The translations under genes were made by a program, and so were the position numbers. A stretch of DNA of 64,000 nucleotides, from contig CAZBZV010000014.1 in the NCBI GenBank assembly GCA_964496505.1, positions 1 to 64,000 of the forward strand, read 5' to 3'. The notes under the pieces are model-generated. The model worked only from the letters and a program-made list of their open reading frames with translations. It searched no databases and was not told the DNA's origin. Positions 54,667 to 63,257 of this stretch are shown here, piece by piece (the first letter of the stretch is position 1; each line of letters starts with the position of its first letter). The stretch is from JAABVY01 sp964496505. Its GTDB lineage: Bacteria; Zixibacteria; MSB-5A5; JAABVY01.

Positions 54667-55212
54667 CTATTTTATTCTTTCTACCATCTTATTGTTTTCA
54701 TAAATCTCATGCACAATGGTGTCGCCTTCGAAACTTAACCTGAGACGCACGCCGTCCTTACGTCCCATATTGAACTCGATCTTTTCATGCGGCGTGCCGT
54801 CTTTGTGCCATGCCAGACATGTGCCATGAAGTTTCCCGTCTTTGTAAATATCTATCGATTTCACCTGACCGTTGCGATGCCATTGAGTCTGCTCTCCCTC
54901 CGGCTCGTCATCGACATAATACTTTTCATACCATTTACTGCCGTCATAATGCCATCCAAGCTGTGGACCGTGCTTCCCGCCCTTCACGAAATTGTGTTCG
55001 CGTTTTTTTGTACCATCCTGGTAATATGCATTAAACTGGCCGTGCCTGACCCAGGTGGTATCATCAATTTTGATCTCCTGCCAGTCCTCTTTCAAGGCGC
55101 CATCGGGGTAATGGCTCTCCTGAGTTCTTATTTCATTTTCTGATTCCGAGCAGGAGATCAGGAAAAATAATGTGAAATGGATTACCAGCGCTGCTTTGAT
55201 AATTTTTCTCAT
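54667..55212 (-). CDS. MORN-like repeat lipoprotein (YwqK-type)
   Basis: 181 aa from the ATG at 55212 (GGAG two bases upstream). Lipobox FFLISC near residue 21. Repeats of the type YPDGALKEDWQ, YYQDGTKKREHNF, HYDGSKWYEKYY, WHRNGQVKSIDIY match the MORN-variant repeats of YwqK-type proteins. Elsewhere these are linked to toxin neutralisation, but no toxin gene is adjacent, so a surface role is equally likely. Confidence 0.8.
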   Translation of the reverse strand: MRKIIKAALVIHFTLFFLISCSESENEIRTQESHYPDGALKEDWQEIKIDDTTWVRHGQFNAYYQDGTKKREHNFVKGGKHGPQLGWHYDGSKWYEKYYVDDEPEGEQTQWHRNGQVKSIDIYKDGKLHGTCLAWHKDGTPHEKIEFNMGRKDGVRLRLSFEGDTIVHEIYENNKMVERIK

Positions 55213-55383
55213 TACTCCACTCCGCATTTTTAACAGGTTAACCGATTCATCCAGACAAACTCCAATTCGGAATTATACATAATTTCGGGCAAAGGTGTGC
55301 CCTTATTTTTTGAGGAATAGCGATTCTTACAAAATTCTAACAATTGTGCGGAAAGGATTGATCAGCGCGGAAATGTAGTATTG

Positions 55384-55728
55384 CTAAAGGATACCATCGA
55401 GAGTTTTATCGAGAGCGTTAAGCTTTTCATATACTTTCAATGAGCTTTTTTGGGCGCAGTCAAAAAGCACCGATATATTTTCCTTCTCACGTACCAGATC
55501 ATCGTTGCTAAGCGATGTGAGAAGGTTGTTCTTTTCATCATAGATATTCAGTAGATCCTTATGCAGGCGCAGATTGCAATTGCCGACATCAGCCAGATAA
55601 GTGCCCGGCTCGAGCTCGCTCCAGTCGATATTGCCTTTCTGGGTCTGATTCAGGAGCTTTTTGAAAATCGATATGGTCTTCGTTTTCGGCACCATAACAT
55701 CATATGTATCATCTCTCTTATTATTCAT
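55384..55728 (-). CDS. Small conserved-type protein, function unknown
   Basis: 114 aa, soluble, no signal peptide. AGGTGG lies about five bases before the ATG. Pattern: TISIFKKLLNQTQKGNIDW, then TYLADVGNCNLRLHK, a LNIYDEKNNLLTSL strand-turn, and a helical tail. This layout occurs in uncharacterised short FCB proteins. No neighbour shares its promoter: the gaps are 171 bases on one side and 132 on the other. Confidence 0.6.
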   Translation of the reverse strand: MNNKRDDTYDVMVPKTKTISIFKKLLNQTQKGNIDWSELEPGTYLADVGNCNLRLHKDLLNIYDEKNNLLTSLSNDDLVREKENISVLFDCAQKSSLKVYEKLNALDKTLDGIL

Positions 55729-55816
55729 ATATCCACCTACTATCGTTAATCGGCCAATATTGCCTTATAAATTAAGGATTTTTTAGGTCGGATGGAAAAC
55801 AGTGATATGAATTAAA

Positions 55817-56251
55817 TTATAGAAGAGGTGAAATATTAAGGTTGATCCATGAGATCGTGATCTTGATGCGATCTGACTGGGGCAGGTCGTAGCCTATTTC
55901 AACTTCCTCGCCCGGAACGAATACCGCCTTGTTTACACGCAGTCCGTAGCTGTCCGGGATCGGCTTGAGGCTGATGCCGGTACCCTTTGTTTTGGTGAAG
56001 GGCCTGTTCAAGTCAAAGCTGGTTATCTCGATATAGAGGCTGGCACTGAAATTGTCCGTATCCATATCGATGCGATAAATCCCTTCCGGTGCCGGGGCGC
56101 CGTTATCGAGTCCCTGACCCCATGTGACCGCATATTCACCCGCCTCGAGCATGGGATCGTCCACAAGCACAACATCCAGATTTTCCGAATCACTACATGA
56201 TGAGAGCAGGATCAAAGACAGGGCCAATATTATAAACAGATATTTTCTCAT
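55817..56251 (-). CDS. Small lipoprotein, function unknown
   Basis: 144 aa. Signal peptide with lipobox LLSSC near residue 19. Mature part contains AGEYAVTWGQGLDNGAPAPEGIYRIDMDTDNF, like the proximal Ig-like or FlgD-type extension found before secretion tails, then an extended beta C-terminus. No family assigned. Confidence 0.68.
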   Translation of the reverse strand: MRKYLFIILALSLILLSSCSDSENLDVVLVDDPMLEAGEYAVTWGQGLDNGAPAPEGIYRIDMDTDNFSASLYIEITSFDLNRPFTKTKGTGISLKPIPDSYGLRVNKAVFVPGEEVEIGYDLPQSDRIKITISWINLNISPLL

Positions 56252-56338
56252 GATCTAATTCCGTAATTTATACGTGATAAATTAAGCTATTGTACAAGCG
56301 GAAGTCAATATGAAAAGATACGTTTGAGAAATAGACTA

Positions 56339-56701
56339 TTACAATTCCGCAAGCAAATCTTCGATATCCGCAGTCTTAAAAGGCTTAGGTAGATAGAAAT
56401 CGGGCATATCGCGTACAACCATGCCCTGGGTAGTATCCGAATTCATGGTAGACATTATGGCAACTTTTGTATTCGGATAGTTTTTTCTTATATGTTTCAG
56501 GAGGGTGAATCCGGAGATTTTGGGCATCTTGGTGTCGGCGATGATTAAGGAATAGATGTCGCTCTTGAGCATCTCAATCGCCTCATCACCGTCGGAGGCA
56601 ATCTCTGAGGGTATTCCGAAAATATCAACCATCTCGGCCAGGCATTTTGCCATCGATTGGTTGTCATCGACAATCAGTATTTTCTTTGATTTTGTTTTCA
56701 T
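56339..56701 (-). CDS. Stand-alone response-regulator receiver (CheY-like)
   Basis: 120 aa, receiver domain only. Acidic pair VDD (11-13), phospho-acceptor Asp56 (LIIADTKMP), Ser/Thr switch (MSTMNS) and Lys in LPKPF. No output domain, so it acts by binding another protein. The only orphan histidine kinase in the window is at 9698-11491, far away; no link can be shown. Confidence 0.93.
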   Translation of the reverse strand: MKTKSKKILIVDDNQSMAKCLAEMVDIFGIPSEIASDGDEAIEMLKSDIYSLIIADTKMPKISGFTLLKHIRKNYPNTKVAIMSTMNSDTTQGMVVRDMPDFYLPKPFKTADIEDLLAEL

Positions 56702-56956
56702 AAATAAAAGGGATATTTTTACAAAATATATCGGTAATTTCAGGTAAAGCGTATATGGTTCTCTTTTATATTAATGAAATTCTAACACTTTAAATCCAGG
56801 CAAATTAATAAGGTATCAGTCTTTGCAACCAGCCTCCTTTTCGAATGAGTCCAATTACATAAAACTGTTTGCAATCACGATTAATTTTCCTAAATTTCCG
56901 CATCAACACCGGCATATATTATGCCGCCTTGAAGACCGGTTGCAAAGGATAGGCGT
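56702..56956. other. Intergenic region before hutI
   Basis: 255 bases with a palindrome at 56911-56927 and a few A/T runs. No small ORF of note. Confidence 0.5.
56911..56927. promoter_or_regulatory. Palindrome upstream of hutI
   Basis: CGGCATA-TAT-TATGCCG, perfect 7-base arms, 30 bases before the ATG. Candidate operator for a histidine-utilisation repressor, or a leader hairpin. Confidence 0.4.
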
Positions 56957-58234
56957 ATGAAAGCAGAACTTTATATCAAACATATCGGGCAGTTGGTAAC
57001 CTGCCGTCCCTCTGACGACAAGCTTCCGCTGATCGGTTCGGCAATGAACCGTCTGGAGATTATTGAGAACGGCGCTATTGCCTGTCAGGGAAACGAGATC
57101 GTGGCGGTCGGAACCACCGCCGAGGTCGACCGTCAGATCGACCTGGTTAATCGTGCGGTTATAATCGATGCTGACGATCAGGTGGTAACTCCGGGGCTTG
57201 TCGATCCGCACACGCATCCGGTCTTTGCGAAAACCCGTGAGGATGAGTTCGAGATGCGCAATATGGGCAAATCATATATGGAAATCGCCCTGGCCGGAGG
57301 AGGGATACGAAATTCCACACGAGTGCTTCGTGAAACCTCCAAGGATGCTCTTTACGACAATTCGATCAAATATCTCGATCTGTTTCTGCAATACGGCACG
57401 ACTACTATCGAAGCCAAGTCCGGATACGGCCTGACTACGAAAGATGAGATCAAGCAGCTTGAGGTTATTCAGATGTTATCCGAGAACCATGCGCTCGATT
57501 TGGTTCCAACATTTCTGGGAGCCCATGAAATTCCGGATGAGTACCGCGAGGATAAAAATGCCTATGTCGATCTGATCATAAATGAGATGATTCCCATAGT
57601 TGCCGAACGGAATTTGGCGGTATTTTCCGATATCTTCTGTGAAAAGGGCGTTTTCGAGCTGGAGGAATCCGAGAAGATACAGACCGCCGCCAAAGAGCAT
57701 GGCCTGGAGCTGAAGTTTCATGCCGATGAGATCGTGAATCTCGAGGGCGCACAGCTCGCCGCCAGGCTGGGAGCGGTCTCGGCCGATCATCTTGTTTATA
57801 TTTCCGATACCGGTATAGCGGCAATGGCCGAGGCGGGCACAATGGCGGTTATGCTCCCGGGAACCTCATTTTATCTGGATTTGCGCGATTATGCACCCGC
57901 CAGACAAATTATCGAGGCCGGGGTGCCGTTGGCATTATCGACCGATTTTAATCCCGGAAGTTCGGTTACAGTTTCGCTTCAGATGATTATGACATTGGCA
58001 GGCAATAAGTTAAAGATGGCGACCAATGAGATTATCAATGCCGTTACAATCAATTCCGCCTGCGCATTGAAGCAGGAAAAGAATATCGGCTCGATTGAAA
58101 TCGGCAAAAAGGCCGACATTGTGGTCTGGAATGCGGAAAATATCAAGCAGCTGCCCTATTTTTACGGCATTAACCAGGTCGATAAAACTATCAAAAACGG
58201 CCGGATTGTGTACGATTCTCAAGGAACGAAATAG
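56957..58234 (+). CDS. hutI: Imidazolonepropionase
   Basis: 425 aa amidohydrolase. Metal ligands: HTH in VDPHTHPVF, His in FLGAHE, His in KFHADE and Asp in STDFNPG. The Lys-rich AKSGYGLTT and YNP(H) segments are typical of HutI. It opens 4-imidazolone-5-propionate to N-formimino-glutamate in histidine degradation. No hutH, hutU or hutG in the window. The lptE-like gene begins 33 bases downstream. Confidence 0.96.
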   Translation: MKAELYIKHIGQLVTCRPSDDKLPLIGSAMNRLEIIENGAIACQGNEIVAVGTTAEVDRQIDLVNRAVIIDADDQVVTPGLVDPHTHPVFAKTREDEFEMRNMGKSYMEIALAGGGIRNSTRVLRETSKDALYDNSIKYLDLFLQYGTTTIEAKSGYGLTTKDEIKQLEVIQMLSENHALDLVPTFLGAHEIPDEYREDKNAYVDLIINEMIPIVAERNLAVFSDIFCEKGVFELEESEKIQTAAKEHGLELKFHADEIVNLEGAQLAARLGAVSADHLVYISDTGIAAMAEAGTMAVMLPGTSFYLDLRDYAPARQIIEAGVPLALSTDFNPGSSVTVSLQMIMTLAGNKLKMATNEIINAVTINSACALKQEKNIGSIEIGKKADIVVWNAENIKQLPYFYGINQVDKTIKNGRIVYDSQGTK

Positions 58235-58267
58235 CTGTTGGGACACTATAATTATTGAGGTATCTGA

Positions 58268-58750
58268 GTGAAAAACATTATCCTGGCGCTTATTCTCATA
58301 TCATTTCTGGCCTCCTGTGGGCCTTATTCATTTTCAGGCGCATCCACAGGCGGAATAAGCACTGTTTATATTCCGGTATTCGATAATGAAACGATTGAAT
58401 ACGGTCTGGGTGAGGAGCTAACTAATAAAATTACAGCCGCGATTGTGGCCGATAATACTCTTAAGGTTGCCAACAAGGATGAGGCTGATGCCTATATTTC
58501 CGGCAAAGTTATATCATTCAAAAAGTCCAGTGAAACGTATAATAAAGAGGATCAAGTTCAGGAATATCGTGTTGATGTAACCGTAAACGTCAGCTTCGTT
58601 AAACCCAACGGCGAGGCTGTCTGGGAAGAGCCCCGAATATCATCATTCGGGGTATATCAGGCCGATACCGAAACCGAAGACGAGGGAAAAACCCAAGCTT
58701 TGGAAAAATTGGCCGAAATAATAGTAAACAGGACAGTTCGAAACTGGTAA
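58268..58750 (+). CDS. lptE: LptE-like LPS-assembly lipoprotein
   Basis: 160 aa from GTG 58268, with GAGG upstream. Lipobox FLASC (Cys17). Typical LptE pattern: CGPYSFSG, STVYIPVFDNETIEYGLGEELTNKI, an ADAYISGKVISFKKS strand and a VDVTVNVSFVKPNG strand. LptE plugs the LptD barrel in the outer membrane. It sits between hutI and the PorV-like gene, with LPS-related genes not seen here. Confidence 0.85.
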   Translation: MKNIILALILISFLASCGPYSFSGASTGGISTVYIPVFDNETIEYGLGEELTNKITAAIVADNTLKVANKDEADAYISGKVISFKKSSETYNKEDQVQEYRVDVTVNVSFVKPNGEAVWEEPRISSFGVYQADTETEDEGKTQALEKLAEIIVNRTVRNW

Positions 58751-58788
58751 ACATATTTTTTGCAAATAGACTCAATAGAGGAAATATC

Positions 58789-59736
58789 ATGAAGAAAAAG
58801 TTTGCACTATCGCTCCTGGTGGCCCTGTCATTTATGATTTTCACAACCGCAAACCTTTCGGCCATAAATTCCAAAGCCGGAACCGCGGCCTATTCATTCC
58901 TGAAAATCGGAGTAGGAGCCCGTGCGGTTGCGCTCGGAAATTCATTCGTGGGTATGGCTGATGATGAGTCCGCTATTTATTATAACCCGGCCGGTATGAG
59001 CCGTATTCCCAACTATGCGCTCTCGACCAGCTATCATAATTATGTGGCCGATATTCAGGGCGGGTATCTGAGTGCGGTACTGCCATGGGGAGATGGACGC
59101 AAGCTCGGTTTTGCCATAAATTATCTCAATTTCGGCGATACGCCCGAGACCAATAATGCAGGCGAGGTAATCGGCAATTTCGGCGGAGGCGACCTGGCCT
59201 TTACCGCGGCCTATTCGCAGCCCCTGATGGAACAGCTCTACATGGGAGTTGCCGGGAAATTTATCTACGAAAGTATCGACTCCTTCACATCCACCGGCAT
59301 GGCTCTGGATATCGGGCTTCTGTACGAGTTCGAGGACGGCCATACCAGCCTTGGTGCGGTGGCCTCCAATCTGGGATTTCAGCTCTCGGGACTTTCCGAG
59401 GAGCACAAGGACCCGTTGCCGATGATGTTCAAGGTCGGTGTGGCGCACAGGATGCACGGCGCGCCGTTGAATATCGTTGCCGACGGCGGCAAGTTCTCGG
59501 ATAACGATTTCTTCGTAGGCGGCGGTGTGGAGTTCGTAGGTATCGAGGCGATTCGTCTGCGTGCCGGATATAATACTGTCGGCTCTGATTACAAAACCGG
59601 CGGCGACAATGAGAACCTGGCCGGGCTGTCGTTCGGGCTGGGACTGGGCATCAATAAGCTGGCATTCGATTACGCCTATGTGCCCTTTGCCGATCTGGGC
59701 AATTCGCACCGGATTTACATTGCCAGAAGATGGTAG
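58789..59736 (+). CDS. PorV/PorQ-family outer-membrane protein
   Basis: 315 aa. Signal peptide about 1-25 (NLSAI). Starts with the typical GTAAYSFLKIGVGARAVALGNSFVGMADDESAIYYNPAGM and continues with antiparallel barrel strands to a final Trp (RIYIARRW). PorV shuttles T9SS cargo in Bacteroidetes; this member could serve the subtilase at 32772-36440. AGGAAATATC lies before the ATG. Followed by the family A repeat. Confidence 0.92.
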   Translation: MKKKFALSLLVALSFMIFTTANLSAINSKAGTAAYSFLKIGVGARAVALGNSFVGMADDESAIYYNPAGMSRIPNYALSTSYHNYVADIQGGYLSAVLPWGDGRKLGFAINYLNFGDTPETNNAGEVIGNFGGGDLAFTAAYSQPLMEQLYMGVAGKFIYESIDSFTSTGMALDIGLLYEFEDGHTSLGAVASNLGFQLSGLSEEHKDPLPMMFKVGVAHRMHGAPLNIVADGGKFSDNDFFVGGGVEFVGIEAIRLRAGYNTVGSDYKTGGDNENLAGLSFGLGLGINKLAFDYAYVPFADLGNSHRIYIARRW

Positions 59737-59745
59737 TATAAATAC

Positions 59746-59834
59746 TGTCATTCTGGGCGAAGCGAAGAATCTGTTTAAATCGTGAAAGATTCTTCGGTCG
59801 TCCTCGCCCCTGGCGGGACTCTCTCAGAATGACA
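59746..59834. repeat. Inverted repeat, family A
   Basis: TGTCATTCTGGGCGAAGCG left end and CTCTCAGAATGACA right end, with inner GTCCTCGCC-CCTGGCGGGAC. Confidence 0.92.
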
Positions 59835-59867
59835 TCACCAGGACAAATATACCATAGGAGGGGTGGC

Positions 59868-60311
59868 ATGAAAAAAATCATACCGATTATAATCTCAGCA
59901 CTAATCCTTATAGCATTCATCGCCTGCGAACAACAGCCCTCGGAGCAGGCACGTGACAAGGTGCTGGATTTTGTCAAGGCGCTCGGTTCGGAGGGTTCAA
60001 TCGATCTGGATCAGTATCTTGCAATAAACGAATTGGTGCGGGAAAATGCGGAGAATGTTTATATCTACAATGATTCCCTTTCGATCTCGAAGAATATCGA
60101 AAAATACAGGGAATTGTTCGAGCCCGACGGAAAGGTTCGACGTCTCTGGACACGGAAACAGATAATCGTGGGAGATTCCGAAGTCCGCGGCGACACCGCC
60201 TATGTCGAGGTTTCTTTTGTAAACCGGCAGGATAAGACCCAGTTTTACAATAAGATGGGACTGAAGAGAACTCAGGAGGGTTGGAGAATTTTCGCTTTCA
60301 AGCTTCTGTAG
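59868..60311 (+). CDS. Small lipoprotein, DUF4878-like
   Basis: 147 aa from the ATG at 59868, with AGGAGG ahead; a 13-residue longer reading from 59829 falls in the repeat. Lipobox AFIAC. The pattern DKVLDFVKALGSEG, NIEKYRELFEPDGKVRRLW and a C-terminal TAYVEVSFVNRQDKTQFYNKMGLKRTQEGWRIFAF resembles NTF2-like/DUF4878 lipoproteins. Function unknown. Confidence 0.75.
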   Translation: MKKIIPIIISALILIAFIACEQQPSEQARDKVLDFVKALGSEGSIDLDQYLAINELVRENAENVYIYNDSLSISKNIEKYRELFEPDGKVRRLWTRKQIIVGDSEVRGDTAYVEVSFVNRQDKTQFYNKMGLKRTQEGWRIFAFKLL

Positions 60312-60613
60312 TAGAGCCGATTGAATATTTTGTCGTCAAGCCCTTATAAAATCGACGCTTTCTGCCGACTGATTCTACATAAAGAAACGTAATTTGCCCG
60401 TATTTTAGATTTATTTGGCTAAGGCATTAATATATATGGTGACATCAGTATTTATGACGTATAATCAGTGAGACTGAATAAATGATTTTGGAATCGCGGA
60501 TACCTGATATTTTTCTAAGAAAAATCCTATTTTTCAAAAAGCTGTTGCAAAATGTCAGGATAGGGTTAAGTTTTGCACGTCACAGGGGAAACCTAAGGGA
60601 GTCGTGACAATTT
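60312..60613 (+). other. Leader region of the cold-shock-like gene
   Basis: 302 bases. TATAAT at 60460-60465 with GTGACA 15 bases upstream gives a possible promoter, so the leader is about 140 bases. A 41-codon ORF at 60482-60607 is in frame with the next gene and ends just before it. A hairpin GTCAC (60579-60583) / GTGAC (60604-60608) encloses the AAGGGAG SD. Long structured leaders are usual for cold-shock genes. Confidence 0.5.
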
Positions 60614-60862
60614 ATGGAAGCAGGTAAAGTAGTCAGGCTGGAAAAAGGCCATGGCTACGGATTTTTACAAACCGAAGACGGCACAGAGGTGTTTTTTCAC
60701 CAGCGCTGGCTGAGGTATATCAAGTTTCGTGATATCAAGGTTGGATCCAAGGTTGTCTTTGACCTCCAGAAGGGACACCGCGGTTTCAAGGCCCTCAACA
60801 TGCGTTTCGCCCCCGACGACGAAAACTTCCTCAAGAACTTCACGCCACGCGGCCGGAAGTAG
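60614..60862 (+). CDS. Cold-shock-domain-like protein
   Basis: 82 aa. RNP1-like KGHGYGFL and RNP2-like VFFHQ match KGFGFI and VFVHF of CspA-type proteins. The domain covers the first 65 residues; a short C-terminal tail is acidic then basic. It should bind single-stranded RNA or DNA. Compared with CspA, two aromatic RNP1 positions keep Tyr/Phe; others differ. AAGGGAG lies 12 bases before the ATG, longer than normal, within a leader hairpin. Confidence 0.85.
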   Translation: MEAGKVVRLEKGHGYGFLQTEDGTEVFFHQRWLRYIKFRDIKVGSKVVFDLQKGHRGFKALNMRFAPDDENFLKNFTPRGRK

Positions 60863-61157
60863 ATAGAGCATTTCCTTACAAATTTAAATTTCCCAAATAA
60901 ATTCTGAAAGTGCTTGTGCCATCCCGAGAGGTTTTGTCAGTTCCTTTCCTCGATGAAATCGAGGATGAGAACTTACAGCATGAAGATTTAATATAAAAGA
61001 CAATGCTTGAAGCGGCGTCGGATCACAATCGGTTCTTCGACGGAATCAGGATCTGCCGCAACTGCCGGATGCTTAATAGCTCCCCCATGCTCCGCCCGCC
61101 CAAAAATCCCGATTTTTTGCTGGTAATAATTCGTCCATTTCCTTTATTAGAAATGTT
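60863..61157. other. Intergenic region before the exonuclease-WYL gene
   Basis: 295 bases. Contains a hairpin CCTCGAT/ATCGAGG (about 60947-60963). No gene or clear promoter. Confidence 0.4.
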
Positions 61158-61949
61158 ATGCAGTTTTGTTTTATCGATACCGAAACTACCGGGCTGTATA
61201 CCTCCTACGGGGATCGGATATGCGAGATCGGGCTTTTAGCAGTTGATGAAAACCTGGAAGTTACGGACAGCTTCGAAAGCCTGATTAATCCCCTGCGCGA
61301 AATTTCCCCCGGAGCCTACGCGGTCAATCAGATCGAAAATGAGGAGCTTTTATCCGCGCCGCTTTTTACCAATGTCGCCGAGCGGGTGCTTGAGATGATA
61401 AACGGACGGATTCTGGTCGGGCACAATATCCTTTTCGACAACGGCTTTCTGAAAAACGAATTCCGTCTGGCCGAAATCGAATACCCCGATCCGAAAATGC
61501 TCGACACCCGCGATATCGCCCGCGGGCTGGTAGGCTCGCATTCCTACGGCCTGTCAACGCTTGTGAAGATGTTCGGTATCCCGGTCGAGGACCGTCACCG
61601 CGCCATGGGAGACTGCAAAGCCACCCTCCAGCTCTTCCGGCATCTGGTGGATATCGGCCTGGAGAAAAACTACAGCAGCCTGGAGGAGATGGCAGAACGG
61701 TATATGATAGAGCCGGAAAAGCTTTTTGTCGAGCTTCCCAACTGGTTGCAAAACGCACTGGAACAAGGCACCGAGGTGGAGATCGAATACACCAACCGCT
61801 CAAATATCCCCTCACGCCGCAAAATCCTTCCACTTTCAGCCTATGACAGCCACGGCCGTGTATATATCGAAGCTTTCTGCCGAATGCGCAACGAAAAGCG
61901 GACATTTCTTATAGACCGGATAAAAACCGTATTCTATGAGGATAAATAG
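61158..61949 (+). CDS. DnaQ-like 3'-5' exonuclease fused to a WYL domain
   Basis: 263 aa. Residues 1-165 are a DEDDh exonuclease: Asp7 and Glu9 (DTETTG), Asp94 (NILFDN), His147 and Asp152 (HRAMGDCK). Residues 205-263 read as a WYL-type domain (VEIEYTNRSNIPSRRKI and GRVYIEAFCRMRNEKRTFLIDRI). WYL domains bind ligands in DNA-damage and phage-defence regulators. The fusion would tie the nuclease to a signal. No SD; TTATTAGAAATGTT precedes the ATG. Confidence 0.85.
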   Translation: MQFCFIDTETTGLYTSYGDRICEIGLLAVDENLEVTDSFESLINPLREISPGAYAVNQIENEELLSAPLFTNVAERVLEMINGRILVGHNILFDNGFLKNEFRLAEIEYPDPKMLDTRDIARGLVGSHSYGLSTLVKMFGIPVEDRHRAMGDCKATLQLFRHLVDIGLEKNYSSLEEMAERYMIEPEKLFVELPNWLQNALEQGTEVEIEYTNRSNIPSRRKILPLSAYDSHGRVYIEAFCRMRNEKRTFLIDRIKTVFYEDK

Positions 61950-62052
61950 CTTTTCATAAAGCGTTCATAGATCGATATTTAGCCCCTTAAATATTTATTT
62001 TATTGCGGTTGAACGAAGCTTTCCCAAAATCGTCGGTAAGACAAAAATTCGC

Positions 62053-62081
62053 TTGCTTTTTGTTTCGGATTGTTCTATAAT
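62053..62081 (+). promoter_or_regulatory. Promoter of the tandem lipoprotein operon
   Basis: TTGCTT (62053-62058), 17-base spacer, TATAAT (62076-62081). Predicted start near 62088. The leader carries GGGAGG (62095-62100) and a 20-codon TTG-started ORF at 62111-62173 that overlaps the next start. Confidence 0.75.
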
Positions 62082-62165
62082 CAATTCTTTGATTGGGAGG
62101 AAAAGCAATCTTGTACAATCAATTACCGCGAAAATTATTTACGATTCTCTACGGGAGGTTAGAAT

Positions 62166-63248
62166 ATGTTTAGGTTGTTGCGCCTGGGAATTATCTTAAT
62201 ATCTGTTTTGGCGCTGACGTTTTCCTTTGCTTGTGAAGGCGATCAGGGACCTCAGGGACCTCAGGGTGAGCCGGGTGAACCGGGCGATCCGGGTCAGGAT
62301 CTCACGATAGCTCCTCCGCCTGATACTTATGTCTCATTTGCTGTTTTCAATCAGTTTGACGGAACCGATATCAATTATCGCAGTCAGGATTTCGTTCGGA
62401 TTACTTTCGATACCTCACAGACGCCCACGGATGAACTGATCGTGGCCGCTTTTGTTGAGGCATCGCCTGTAATTGACGGTGTCGACGGCGATATCGATGA
62501 GTGGGGCTTCGAGGTTGGTGACGAGATGGACCTGTATGAAAGCGATATTCCTCTGACTGCCGCGGTTGGTACCGACAATGAGATCAGCGAGGTTTCCGTA
62601 CGATGTGTTTATGATGCTCGTTATATTTACTTCTTCCTTAGATGGTCGGAGGAATCGACAGCCGATTTCGAGGAAGCTGAAAATCGCAACTTTATGGAAT
62701 GGGAGAATGACGGCGTCAGCACATTCAATCCAGTCATAGGTGGTTCGGAAGACCGCGTCTGGATGATGTTTCTGACTGACCGCAGTTATGTTCCCGGCGA
62801 AGCCGACTGTCTGCTGGAGTGCGAGGCAGAAAATGCAGCCCTTCAGAGCGGCATGATGATCGACGCCTGGGACTGGCGAGCCTGCCTGACCGACCTGACC
62901 GGATTTGCTGATGACGGTTATCTGGAATATGTGGCTAATGAGCTTTCGGGCTTTACCGCCGATGACGGCGGTGCTGCCTTCATGCGCAATGAAGCAGCGG
63001 GTCTTCCGGAATGGATGTATTATAATGATCCCAATGCCAACGGTGATTATCCATTCTGGTTTCGTCTTGCGGTGCCGTTTGTCGATGAGGACTGGTCCAG
63101 AAATGCCAACGTTCCCGGCTATATGGCTCTGATACCATACGGTGATCGTGCCAGCGTTGAAACGGCGTCGACATACGAAAATCCCAGATGGACTATGGAG
63201 ATGAAAAGACTGCGCAATACAGGCAGTGGAAACGATATTCAATTTTAG
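62166..63248 (+). CDS. Lipoprotein with collagen-like repeats and ethylbenzene-dehydrogenase-type heme-binding-like domain
   Basis: 360 aa. Signal peptide ending FAC (Cys23), then seven G-x-y triplets (25-45, GDQ GPQ GPQ GEP and so on). From about 95 the pattern PVIDGVDGDIDEW, RYIYFFLRWSEES and WRMEM-type C-terminus resembles EB_dh (heme-binding gamma-type) domains. At the position where its neighbour has CX3CH, it has CLLECE (Cys215, Cys219), without the His. So heme attachment is unlikely. GGGAGG sits before the ATG. Nine bases separate it from its paralog. Confidence 0.82.
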   Translation: MFRLLRLGIILISVLALTFSFACEGDQGPQGPQGEPGEPGDPGQDLTIAPPPDTYVSFAVFNQFDGTDINYRSQDFVRITFDTSQTPTDELIVAAFVEASPVIDGVDGDIDEWGFEVGDEMDLYESDIPLTAAVGTDNEISEVSVRCVYDARYIYFFLRWSEESTADFEEAENRNFMEWENDGVSTFNPVIGGSEDRVWMMFLTDRSYVPGEADCLLECEAENAALQSGMMIDAWDWRACLTDLTGFADDGYLEYVANELSGFTADDGGAAFMRNEAAGLPEWMYYNDPNANGDYPFWFRLAVPFVDEDWSRNANVPGYMALIPYGDRASVETASTYENPRWTMEMKRLRNTGSGNDIQF

Positions 63249-63257
63249 GAGGCGATC

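Noticed and set aside
58942..59751. ORF opposite the PorV-like gene
   Set aside because: Antisense shadow; no family features.
60571..60613. CACGTCACAGGGGAAACC resembles the first part of a cyclic-di-GMP-I riboswitch
   Set aside because: The second half of that riboswitch (the GCAAAGCCTCCGGCC-type part and receptor) is missing.
61003..61239. 78-codon ORF before the exonuclease gene
   Set aside because: Overlaps the exonuclease N-terminus in another frame and lacks an SD and domain.
62111..62173. 20-codon TTG-started ORF in the leader of the tandem lipoprotein operon
   Set aside because: GGGAGG is 10 bases away and the start is TTG; support is too weak to call a gene.
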